Below, piece by piece: positions 11,001 through 22,215 of a DNA stretch of 64,000 nucleotides. The notes under the pieces are model-generated. The model made no database searches and had not been told where the DNA came from. It saw only the letters and a list, made by a program, of their open reading frames with translations. The position numbers and the translations under genes were made by a program. Every line of letters begins with the position of its first letter. The first letter of the stretch is position 1. The DNA comes from Tetragonia tetragonoides (lineage: Eukaryota; Streptophyta; Magnoliopsida; Caryophyllales; Aizoaceae), in contig CM076145.1 of the NCBI GenBank assembly GCA_038025085.1, positions 19,353,557 through 19,417,556 on the forward strand, in the 5' to 3' direction.

Positions 11001-13229
11001 TGTAACACCCCCGAATTCGCAATGATTTCCTGGGAACTATCGACGTCATTATACATGACTCGACACCGCTGAACCGCCCCAAACCCGAGGGTAGTCACTG
11101 CAACATTTATCCCTAAGGAGTAAATGCTAAGCAGAAAGAAAGGCTAGGCATCTAAAGGAGCTTACTAAGGAAACTAAACAATCTAAAACAGTTAATATCA
11201 GAGTTGTCTATATAGTGAGCGAAAACCATTGTACCAATTTATTACAACCTTCCTTCAAAGGGCTAAATCCAAATAAAATCCCAACGATCTAAACTGAACT
11301 AAAGAGAGTTCTAAAAACCGACGCCAACTCTAACTTCCAAGCTGTACGTCATCATTCAACTAAACCTGCACTTTGGTTTCCGTGACGGAGACAAAATACA
11401 GAAGAAAAGAAAAGAAACAAAAGAGAAACAAAAATCAAATAAACTGAATAAACGTCATTCGTACCCAGTAAAAACATTTCGCAAACCTTACCTGAGGTTT
11501 TAGAAGAATCATTGAAATTCATTTGCATACGCACATAAGCATATAATCAAGCGTACGCATAACGACATTCTTTTATATAAAATTCTTGTATAGTGATCAT
11601 ATAAAATACGACATAAACAATCCGTCTTAATTAGAGAGATGTAAGAGAGCGAATAGAACAGCGATTACCCATACTGTTCATCAAAGATACAATCACGCCA
11701 TGGACTTAATGACTCTAGTGTCCACACTACCTCTAGTACAATTTAACGAGCTTAGAGGACTTAATAAATGGGGAATGGTCCATCCCAGACACACTGTGAG
11801 GTGTCCATAAATAACTTGGTAATCACTCATCCCTTGAACTACACCATTAGGTGTAATCCCGATTGCTCGACTACTCCTAGGGATCCATTAAGAGTCTTAC
11901 TCTCATTTAATTTAATTCACATAATTTGCATTGGTTGACATAGTGGTACTACGAGACTACGAATAATTCATTTCATGTTCTTGACAATGAATAGTAAATA
12001 ACGACGATAATGATAATTCAATACGATGAGAATTAAACATGCTTTAATTCAATTACGATAATTCAACAAAGACGACATTTCATGTCTAGCACAATTTTGG
12101 CAGCACTTCGGCATGGTAATATGATATCCAAAAATTCACAAATCATCCAAGACATTCAACGATAATATATAGGTGCTCACTAGCACTCAATAATACTCAT
12201 ACCAATTAGCATATACTTAATAGCATAATAATACTAATAATTCACCATTCAATAATTGTCCAATAATCATCATATGGACCAATTACCACGGCAAACGCAT
12301 CCAAACAGAAAGTATGCTCCAACCAATCGACGATTATCACGCTTGCTCGTTAGGTCCTAATTAAAAAAAATTATCGAATCAGTATTAATTAAATACAAAA
12401 ATCTAAACAGTAATGAAATATTAATATGATAATTTTATTAAAATCATTGATTTTTTTCAACCAATCTAGGCTTTGAAAATCCGAATTCCGATTCAGAATG
12501 AGTACTGAAAAATAAAAATATTAAATTGAAAATACTGAAAATCGAATTATTAATTACGAAAAATATAAAAACGAAACCTTAACTTCAACACTAGATCTAG
12601 GTCACGAGTACCATTGCATGGGACCCATAACCTGACCCAACACCACCACCACCACCCACTAACTACCATGGTCGGTGGTGGTGGTCGCCGGAACTCCGGC
12701 GAAGAGGAGAGAGAAAGTGTGCGAAAGAGAGAGAGAAAGCGAGAGAAGAAGAGAGAAGGGGAGAGAGGAGGGGCGGCGACGGGGCCATGCCCGTCGCGCC
12801 TCGGCCGTCGACAACCGCCGTCCAGGCGGCGGCCTAACGGCGGTCGCGGCCGTCCGCGACAGCAAGAGAGCAAGAGGGAGCGGGAGCTAAAGAGGGAGAA
12901 ACGAGAGAGAAAAGAGAGAGAAAGGAGAGGAGAGATAACCGGCGGGAGAGAGAGGTGGTCGGTGGTGGTCCGATGAGGTGAGGGAGCCGGTGAGGAGAGA
13001 GAGAGAGAGGGAGCACGGTGGGAAGAGAGAGAAGGCTTGTGAGGGTTCGATCAGTTGTGTAAACTGATTAATTGCCTCCACTTTTCCTTTATATAGGCCC
13101 TCAGTCAACCCAAGTCAAATATTACTAGGTTTAGGAATTTATTTAATAAGTTTCTGATTTAAATAGCTAATTAAAACTAATTAAAACAATATGAATAATT
13201 CTTATTCATATATAAAACATTTTAATTCA
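11001..13229 (-). mobile_element. Solo LTR of family F, 2229 bp
   Basis: Read on the minus strand it starts TGAATTAAAATG (13229) and ends GGGGGTGTTACA (11001). The flanks are CCTCC (10996-11000) and ACTCC (13230-13234), a target duplication with one change. The empty site is present in the 3' LTR of B at about 47885, which confirms both borders. A TATA box CTATATAAAGG lies at about 13087-13098 on the minus strand. The following leader is extremely CT/GA-rich (12690-13050) and gives several spurious open frames. No internal coding region is present. The full element type is not identifiable. Confidence 0.85.
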
Positions 13230-14199
13230 ACTCCTCAAAATTGATAAATGCAAGTGGGCCTAATCTACATGGATTTCTCATACAAATACCTTCAAAATGA
13301 CATATAATGAGTCCAAGTCCAATAAGAAACTAATGCGATATGATCCAATTACAGCAAGGTATTCTGAAATGGACACCACTTTAGTGTTTGGCCCATAACT
13401 CCCGAAATACTCATGGGAATTGGTCTTATAATATGTACAAACAAAGCCCTTTGAATAAGGAATCTAGCGCAAAGCGAATCTAGTCAACAGGAGGTCACCG
13501 AAGAAGTTATAGTCCGTCAAAATTTGTCTCGCTCCTTGCCAGAGCGGCTGAACCGCTTACCCTAGCGGCTAGACCGTTAGTCCTAGCGGCTAGCTGCTTG
13601 TTGGAGCTCTAGCTGCTTGGAAGCCAAGCGGTCCCCTCCGAAAGGCGCCTGTTGGAATATTTTGTCAGTTCCGTCCCAGACCTAAACCTACCTCTATACA
13701 TACTCTTTTCCTATGTTTTTTCAGGAAAACGCAAGGGAGAGGTCAAATTGAACCTTAGAGCTCTCTAATTAACCCTATTCTCTCAATCTTCATTCATCTC
13801 CTTCCTCCATCACCAAATAAACCACTTTAATCATCCTTCCACCACAAAAACTGATCCTTGATCCTTTCCACCACAAATAAACCTTTAATCCATTAATCTT
13901 CACAAGACCAAGACTAATTCATCTACCTTTGATCAAGACCAAGAATCTTTGGAAATTCGTCCGTTTATAAGTGAACATCCAAGTTCTCCATGCTGAGGGT
14001 TTATTTTCTTTAAATAAAGTCTTTATAAAATCATGTTTTATCTAGATTATGCTTATGGTTGATTAATTGTCATGTTTTCATTATGATTTTGTATGTTATC
14101 ATATTTATCATGTTAGATTAGTTTGATTCCTTCTTTATTGCATGTTTAGCATAAAAATCATGTTTTTGCATATTTACATGTTTAATTAGTTAAACTAGT

Positions 14200-15758
14200 T
14201 GTAGACACCAAAAATTGTGTCTATGATAAGTCCCCATAAAAACCCGGTGATGAAAGGATTGGATCCTGCTCGAACTTGGATTGCGAGAATAATTGCTCTG
14301 ATGATTGGCCCAGTTCATTTGAATTAACTAGTGGAAGCCTTTTGTACAGGTGATCCAAACCAGTTGGACTCAGTTCAATTGGAGTCCAAAATTGAGAGAT
14401 AGGCCTCTTTCAACCTAAGGGCCCGAAAGAGAACCCAAACCCTTGAGTCAAACCTTGGTCAAACAAGGAAACTCAGTCAATCCCGCATGGACCCCCTCAG
14501 AAAAGACTCCCTCGCGTGCAAAGCACGTCAGGCGCCTATGCAGGCAGGACGCTCCAGGTCCAAGCGGCCACGCTGGTGTTCAAGTGGTGGCCGCTAGGAC
14601 AAGCGGCTTGACCGCTTCCGTAGAGGCTAAACCGCTTGCCAATCGGCTTGACCTATTTCGTAGCGGCTAAACCGCTTGTCCTGCCGGCTCAGCCGTGCGG
14701 CCTAGTTGCATGGCCGCCTGGACCTTTTCTCGTAGACGACAAATTTGAGGTCCATTCAATTTTAAACCCTTGCAGCTCCCCCACTTCTATATAAACAAAC
14801 CTTAGGGTTCAGTTGAAGAGGTTGACAAATTCTCTCTCAAGTTGGTCTCTTGGATGAGATTTTTTAGAGTTTAGACATTATCTCTCATATTAAACCCTAA
14901 ATTCTGATTCTACTCCTTCTTTAGGCTAGCCCTAACACCACAAAATAAACCTTCATATTTAATCAAGAGCAAGAATTCAAGCATAACAACCCAATAAGTT
15001 CATTGTAGCATCCATGTAATCCAACCTGAGGGTTCTCAAATAAATTTTGTATTGCTTGTTATTACTAACGAATTTGGTTTATGTGATATGTACATGCATA
15101 GTGTGTTTTGAACAAAAGGGCTTGTATTAAGCCTAATGAGTGGATGAATGAATGTATATATTGTTATTTATTGCTTTTCATATTAAATTATGCTTTGTTT
15201 GTGAATTGGTGGATGAATTACTTGTTTGCCTTCTAATTCGCGGGTTCTAGCATATTTATCGTTTTCTAGCAATAAAAGCATGTAATTTGATAAATTGTTA
15301 AAGGTGGTAACAATAATAATGCTTGTTCAACCCATTAGTTAAAACTAGGAACTTGGACAAATTGAACCTTGTTTGGAATCGTAGCATTAATAATCGCATT
15401 GAATTGATTAGTAAAGGCTGTTGTTGTCAACGGGCGAGTTGGGTGCCTAACGCCTTCCTAGCTCGTACTCACACCCCCGAACTCATTTATGAAGTCAATT
15501 TTCCCAATAGGGATTGGGGTGCACAGGAATTGAGTTGACGTCTTTCTAGACTATCGACTTGATTACAAGGTTTCCAAATTTCCTTAAATTTGGTGGCGAC
15601 TTCCGACAATCTTAATCATGTCCTTAGTACGAAAAGAAAATCTTTATGTGCATTCACACTCAGGAGATTCACAAAACACAAGCACCGCGCTCTCCCAGGC
15701 TATCCATCCGGCCGCCCGAAAATCAGGAGACAATGGGTGAAAAATCCGGTAGCCTATA
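14200..15758 (+). mobile_element. 5' LTR of element C, 1559 bp
   Basis: It begins TGTAGACACCAAAAATTGTG and ends GTAGCCTATA (decayed from CCTACA seen in the 3' copy). An array of AAGCGG...CCGCTT palindromes lies at 14562-14715 and a TATA box TCTATATAAAC at 14787-14797. The R/U5 hairpin motif GGGCGAGTTGGGTGCC begins at 15432. About 37 differences in the first 430 bases against the 3' LTR (hand count) give about 91% identity. The 3' copy also carries a duplication of about 24 bases in the array. Confidence 0.92.
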
Positions 15759-15759
15759 G

Positions 15760-15777
15760 TGGCGACTTCATTGGTGA
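15760..15777 (+). promoter_or_regulatory. Primer binding site of element C (tRNA-Arg type)
   Basis: TGGCGACTTCATTGGTGA starts two bases after the LTR end. The same TGGCGACT... site follows LTR A (60376) and LTR B (39261). Ogre-type elements are known to use tRNA-Arg as primer, and this site fits that group and not the common initiator-Met type. Confidence 0.75.
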
Positions 15778-16989
15778 CATGATTAAGAGGGTGTAACTTG
15801 ATAATCGATTCAATTCTATTGTTCTCGCTTGGTTCACTACCTTGAGTGTTCTTATTTTTATCTTGTGACTTGTCATTCATCTATTAAATTGCATTCATTG
15901 CATACATGTGCATGCGCTTGCGCGACTTCCGAGCTTGTTTTTACAAGTTCAAACTAGTTTCTTAGCCAATGGAGTGTGGTGAAGTGCCTTGGTAAGAATC
16001 CACTCGATTCTTCTTTCCCAAGAAACATGGAATCCCTCACCTCATGTACCTTCCTACGCATTCGTGTATTCGACGAGTAGGATAACAAGAATGCAACACA
16101 TTGTCGCGCATCCCGCGGATTGTTGTACATTCTTGATCATGAGTACCTTTTGACCAAAACCCTTAAGCCTACCCCATTACATGAACTAGAACCAATGTTT
16201 TAGGTCGAAACTCAGTCCCATGTCCATGCTAGATTTTCATGATCATGTCATTTGCGCTGTTGTGCTGTTTGCCCATATGTGAACGCAATCTTTGCGTAGT
16301 TGTTTTGGTCGTCATAGAATATTAGGTTAGACCCCAATTAGGATCTTTTCCTTTTTGAGTCTAGATTTTGTCTTAAGATTGAGTCTACAATCTTTATTTT
16401 TAGGAAACAATATCCCCAAATGTTATATATATGGTGCTTGTTACCTTAGGAAAGATTTAATGCTTTATTCTTTCCCATAATTTAGGTAGTGAGTTTTAGT
16501 CAAAGATCTCGACAATATCTCTCCCCTCTCCTTTTATTCAAGAGTATAATATTTTTATTTATCCCATATTAAGTCGAGATAATATCTCTTCCCGCTCCTT
16601 TTAGTCATGAGTATAATATCTTTTTATTTATCCCATACTTAGTCAAGATAATATCTCTCCCTTCTCCTTTTAGTCAAGAGTATAATATCTTTTGCTTTAT
16701 CCCATATTGAGTCGAGATAATATCTCTCCTCTCTCCTTTTAGTCAAGAGTATAATATCTTTTTCTTTATCCCATATTGAGTCATGATAATATCTCTCCCC
16801 TCTCCTTTTAGTCAAGCGTATAATATCTTTTATTTTTATCTCGCGTCGAGATCTTTTGACCTAAACCCATTACTTAGTCCCCAAGGGTAACTATGTTGAT
16901 AGAATATTCTAGATAGAGACTTTACACTTTTGTTTCAAAACTTTTCTTTTATGGAACTTGTTAGTCTTTCCTTTTCTAAGTGTTATCCG
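15778..16989 (+). other. Leader of element C with tandem repeats
   Basis: Long untranslated leader with no gene. Positions 15890-16330 are shared with element B's leader (39390-39800). Positions 16490-16860 hold about five units of roughly 76 bp (TTTTAGTCAAGAGTATAATA...CCCATATTGAGTC...GATAATATCTCTCCC). A related but shorter unit occurs in B at 39940-40330, so the array predates the split of the two families. Confidence 0.75.
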
Positions 16990-18460
16990 CTGTCCAGGAT
17001 TGGGAAGAAAACAGTCGGTCCGAAAAGTTGGGAGCGTGATCATAGTAATCAACGTCTGGTTAGGAAGCTCATATTAGAGTCTCCCCCTTCGAGCAAAGCT
17101 AGTTCTTACGCAGTACTTATTACTCCCCCTCCATATCGGCCACCCGGTTCTAAGTTGACCGAATTGGCGAACGTGATATGCCACCTCCACCACCTAAGAC
17201 TACCGATGAGGTGTTGACTGAAATGATGACAATGTTGGAAACCATGGGAAATCGTGTGACATGGATAGAAAGCAAGGTTAAGGAAGCTAACCCTTTTAAC
17301 CAAGATAATCCTCCACCTCGAGATGACAAAGTAGAAGAGCTAAGTGCACAAATTAAGAACCTTGAGTTAGCTCTAACTCAAAACAAGATCATAAGTGACT
17401 ACATAATCAATGCTGAAGGATACTCCTCTCACATCAAGGGGAAACTCCCACAAAAGTTCTCTATGCATGAAGTCCCCATCTTCAAAGGGACCGATGATCC
17501 AAAAGATCCCATAGGGGCTTTCACCACCGCGATGGGCCTAAGAGGAGTTGATCCTGACCTCTATATTCACCTCTTCTCACAAACCTTGGACCCCACTGTT
17601 AGGGCATGGTTCTTCAAGCTTGAGCCCAGTCAGATCCAGGAATGGAACAAGGTGTCTAGTTTGTTCCTCACTAGGTACGCCGACAACGTCATCCAACCAA
17701 CTACCATGAGATAGTTGGAAGCAATAAAGCAAGGTGAAAAATGAAAGCTTCACTGACTTTGTTAAGAAATGGAGAACTAAAGTGCCCGAAATGCTTGACC
17801 GTCCATCCGAGGAAGAGCAAATTCAGAAACTCATCAAGAATTTACAACCTCCTTTTTTGAATCCTCTCAAATATCAAGAATTACTTCATACACACAGCTC
17901 AATAGTGTGGGATTGCTCATAGAGGACGATCAAGCACTTAAAAAGGAGAAAAGCAAGGACTTCTTCAACAAAAGCACTTATAACTCTAATTACAAGAAGA
18001 ACCCCAACTCGGAAAGCTCTTCCAATAAGGTTAATGAAGTCAATGGAATCTATGACAAACCGCAAAGACAATACACCCCATTGGGCATGACCTATGCTAA
18101 AGCTTTGGAAAAGCTGGTCAAAAATAACTATCTCAACGTCGTGGGTCCCACTCCAGATCCTGACGTTGAAAGGAGGAGCCCATCATGGAATCCTAATCTT
18201 TATTGCAAATTTCATAGAGGAAAAGGACATGATACCGAGAAGTGTTGGACACTCAAAAATAAAAATCCAGGATCTTTTTGACAATGGGACCATTCCCAAG
18301 ACCAAGAATGTTCCCACTCCAAACAACAACACCAATCCTCTAGGTGTGGTTTTCGTCATTGCAAATGAAGAAGAGGAAAAGGACCCATCTCGTTTGATTG
18401 TGCCAATTGGACACTCTATCCCTCCATCTAGAGGAAGATGCTACCCTCAAGATTTCTAAA
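16990..18460 (+). pseudogene. gag: gag of element C, several frameshifts
   Basis: Structural capsid and nucleocapsid polyprotein. Comparison with elements A and B (MSRIG..., MGRTG...) places the start at 16990, where the ATG has become CTG. The N-terminus has SWERDHSNQRLVRK. After a frameshift near 17180 comes the capsid part (KIISDYIINAEGYSSHIKGK; FKGTDDPKDP; GLRGVDPDLY; LTRYADN), ended by TAG at 17712. A one-base shift follows in the poly-A run at 17740, with further shifts near 17900 and 18270. The nucleocapsid finger is YCKFHRGKGHDTEKC (C-x2-H-x4-H-x4-C) near 18200-18245, the form usual in the Tat branch. Non-functional. Confidence 0.88.
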
Positions 18461-18469
18461 GCATGGTAT

Positions 18470-19773
18470 GACTCTTCTGATGATGAATCTCCCGAAGTCG
18501 AACACCTCACGAGGTTGGGAAGGCACTATATACCACCCAATCTCCAGAATAAGGATCCATTACAAAACATAGCTTCAGTCATACCACAAGTGAGAGACTC
18601 TCCACTAGTCCAGAACAAAGACTAAGACCCTCTAATCGAGGATGATGGCACTACACTACTTAAGCAGCTCCAAAAGACTAAGGCTGATATTTCCATATGG
18701 AAACTTCTGACTACATCTCAAATACATAAGAATGCCTTACTAAAAGCACTTAACCAAACTATGGTTTCCTCGAAGCTACTCCGGATGACTTGGTCAATCT
18801 CCTCACAAAAGGAAACTCTTTGCAAGCAATTGCATTTACTAGTGAAGACCTTCCACCCGAAGGAACTCACCACAACAAGGCACTCTACCTAACTTCCATA
18901 TGAGAGAAAAAACAGGTCCCAGTGACCCTAATAGACAATGGATCCGCTGTCAATATTTGTCCCCTAAGGACCGCCCAATGCTTGGGCATAAATGTCAACA
19001 ATCTTGCGCATGCCGCACAAGGGTTGAGGGCCTACGACAATTCCACACGAAACGTCTTAGGCATATTGTCAGTTAACCTTAACACCGGACCAATTGAGAA
19101 AATGGTGCAATTCCATGTCATAGATATTCCAGCTTCGTTCAATTTACTTCTGGGACGCCCATGGCTCCATGGACTAAATGAAATAGCTTCAACATTACAC
19201 CAAAAGGTCAAAATGATGGTTGGAGGAGTAATTCTAGAGGTTAGAGTCAATTCTATGATCGCTAGTATTGAAGACACGCCCGTTCTTAAAGTCGAGCACA
19301 CTGCACAAGTCGAAGAATGTTGGGGTTTTATGACTAAAGGTGTCGCCCTACTTGAGCAAGATATAGCTCCTTTCGCACAATATTCCCACCTACGAATTAA
19401 TGCCATCCTAAGAAATCATGGGCACTTCCCTGGCACATATCTAGGCAGAGATGTGTCCAAACCACTTCCAGTTTGGTCATCCAAAGCCGGAAATAATCTT
19501 TTTGGGTTGGGCTATAGCCCTACCAAGAAGGAGTTATGGGAATACATCGCTAAAGAAAAAGCGAAGAGAAGGGCCATTAAGGAAAACAAGGCCTATGACA
19601 TCTCTATGGCACCATACCCGCACACACTAAACGGGCAATTCGTCCAATCTGGAGATCCATTCCCTTATTATGGCTTTCCTGAGCCTTATGTTCCCCTGCT
19701 TATGGAATCCAAGCTCCCGGATTCGAAGTCTTCCAAGACTGCTACACGCTGGAAGAAACTCCTTTGCCTGTAA
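18470..19773 (+). pseudogene. Protease region of element C pol
   Basis: An aspartic protease with active site LIDNGSAVNICPL at about 18928-18966 (DNGS, the Tat-branch form of D-S/T-G) and the second conserved strand FNLLLGRPWLHGL near 19137-19175. The upstream 18470-18915 is a linker with several stops. Downstream, 19176-19773 continues as the long protease-RT spacer (HFPGTYLGRDVSKPLPVW; LGYSPTKKELWEY). It would cleave the gag-pol polyprotein. The active-site loop looks intact, but the frame on both sides is broken. Confidence 0.86.
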
Positions 19774-19833
19774 GAAGGAGGCTAAACTTTGATTGGGTGG
19801 AGGACACACCCAAGAATGCTTCGGGTCTAGTAT

Positions 19834-21849
19834 TTGGACAAGAGCATCACCATCCAAAAGATGAAGAGCTCCACAATGTCAGTAATGCGATTCAATATGC
19901 AAACTAAGTTGATCACTCCAAACGAGAGTCAACTCACAAAGCAGAAACGCACCATAAGCTGGACGGGAACCAATGGAAAGAATATCAAGATCACGATCGT
20001 CGAAGAGTCCAAGCCTGACACTGACACTGACACTGACACTGACTCCGACCAGACTGAGTCTGATTCGGAAAACGAGTCTAATATAGTAGAGTCGGGTGGT
20101 CCACCAAAATCTATGTTTAATTCTATTTGCAAGTGTAAGGATGTTAAAGCCAATAGTAATGGCTCAGTTGATGTTCCAACTTCTTCTATCAATGAAATGA
20201 ATACTGATTTTGTTTACTTCTTGGACCACTTATTAGCTAATAATTCAAAAGATGAACAAGAACAGCCCAAAGAAGTAACTAAAGCACTATTAGAGCATGA
20301 ACAAAAGACTTCAATCGTGAAAGAAACAGAATTAATTAATCTTGCAAGCGATCAAGAGCTGCGCCAAGTGTGCATTGGCTTATCACTAACTCCCAAAGAG
20401 CGAGAAAGCTTTATAAATCTCTTTAAAGAATACGTAGACGTTTTCGCTTGGTCCTACAAAGATATGCCGGGAATAAGTCGTGAGATAGCGCATCATACAA
20501 TACCGCTCAATCCTGATTCAAAACGGGTAAAGCAAAAACTTCGGAGAATGAAACCTAAGTGGAAATTGAAAATCAAAGAAGAGGTGCAGAATCAGCTCGC
20601 AACTGGTTTTATTAAGGTCGCTCAATATCCAGAATGGGTCGCTAACATAGTGCCCGTTCCAAAAAAGGACGGCAAAGTAAGGATGTGCATCAATTTCAGA
20701 CATCTAAACAAGGGAAGTCTAAAGGACGACTTTCCCTTGCCGCATATAGACATACTGGTGGACAATACCACAGGACATGCCCTCTTATCATTCATGGACG
20801 GCTATACAGGGTATAACAAAATCCAACTGGGCGAATAAGATATGGAGAAAACAACCTTTATAACCCAATGGGGAACATATTGCTATACTGTCTTGCCTTT
20901 CAGGTTGAAAATTGCGGGAGCAACATACCAAAGAACCGCAACTTCCCTTCTACATGACATGATGCACAAGGAAGCCGAGGTGTATGTAGACGATAGGATC
21001 ATCAAATCCAAGGAGAGAGAAGGGCATATACCCTCTCTAAAGAAATTCTTCGACATGCTTCAGAACTACAACATGAGATTAAATCCCCAAAAGTGTGCAT
21101 TTGGAGTAACTTCTGGCAACCTCTTAGGATTTGTCATAAGCACTAGAGGCATTGAAATCGATCCTACCAAGATCAAAGCCATAAGAGATATGCCCTCTCC
21201 CAAAAATGGAAAGGAGATAAGAGGATTCTTAGGACGACTCCAATATATAAGTCGATTCATATCCAAATTGACTATTACATGCGAGCCCATCTTCAAAAAG
21301 CTCAAAAAGGACACCAAATCTACCTTGGATGATCAATGCTAGAAAGCTTTCGACAAAATTAAGGAGTATTTAGCTAATCCACCTGTGTTGGTTCCATCAA
21401 TTCAGGGAAAACCACTTATGCTATACCTAACAGCCACAGAAACCGCCATGGGTGCTATGTTGGCCCAAAAGATGGAGAATGAAGAAAAGGCAATATACTA
21501 CTTTAGCAAGAAATTCTTGGAATACAAAACGCGCTACTCCACACTAGAGAAAACGTGTCTCGCATTTGTCACTGCAACAAAGAAGTTTCGACACTACATG
21601 CTACAACACTCTATCCATATAAAGTCAAGGTTGAATCCACTAAAGTACTTGTTCGAAAAACCCATTCTCAGTGGAAGAATAGCAAGGTGGACTGTCATGC
21701 TTTCAGAATTCGATCTAACTTTTGAACACCAAAAGGTGATCAAAGGACATGCCATTTTTGAACATCTCGCTGAAAACCCAGTTAATAGCGAAGATGCCAC
21801 ACATGACTTTCCCGATGAAGGAATAATGAGTGTCAAAGAAACCACCTAG
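19834..21849 (+). pseudogene. Reverse transcriptase and first RNase H of element C
   Basis: An acidic spacer (DTDTDTDTD repeat, about 20014-20040) is followed by the RT fingers (VPVPKKDGKVRMCINFRHLN, about 20650-20709), motif A (LLSFMDGYTGYNKI, about 20785-20826), a stop TAA at 20836, the palm, and an intact YVDD at 20983-20994. Connection and RNase H follow (IDPTKIKAI, FLGRLQYISRF, then YSTLEKTCLAFV at 21535 and ARWTVMLSEFDL at 21680). Stops TAG occur at 21340 and 21847. In the usual Ty3/gypsy cycle this enzyme copies genomic RNA inside virus-like particles. It is dead here. Confidence 0.92.
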
Positions 21850-22215
21850 CAGTTATACTTTGACGGAGCATCAAACCAAAAGGGTTATGGCGTAGGAATA
21901 TTACTAGTCAGCCCAGAAGGCGCGCATACTCCCATAGCCTTCAAATTAGACCACGAATTAACTAACAACGGTGCCGAATATGAAGCATGCATCATTGGTT
22001 TAGAAGCGGCAATAGAACTACAAATTAAAGACCTAAAAGTATACGGGGAATCAACTCTCATCATAAATCAAGTCTCCAAAAAGTGGAGAATGAAAAGCGA
22101 ATCCCTGGCACCTTACTAGGAATATCTTGAAAAGATAACCAAATATTTCACTCACGTCTGTTTTACATACCTTCCTAGAGAGGACAACCAGTTCGCGGAT
22201 GCCTTAGCAAAGATG
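21850..22215 (+). pseudogene. Second (archaeal-like) RNase H of element C
   Basis: LYFDGASNQKGYGVGILL opens a second RNase H after the first one. The catalytic set reads D (YFDGAS), E (NNGAEYEA), E where D is usual (VYGESTLII) and D (QFADALAKM at 22190-22215). A TAG interrupts the frame at 22118. An extra aRNH between RNase H and integrase is a known acquisition of the Tat/Ogre lineage and fixes the assignment of this element. The D-to-E change at the third acid would be expected to weaken metal binding. Confidence 0.86.

Noticed and set aside
12550..13108. Overlapping open frames on both strands of the family F LTR
   Set aside because: GA/CT low-complexity leader sequence is open in many frames. 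The copy at 63380-63940 keeps no consistent frame.
15323..15796. Small frames in LTR C, repeated at 38163-38618
   Set aside because: They are in U5 of both LTRs and include PBS-flanking sequence; they have no coding signature.
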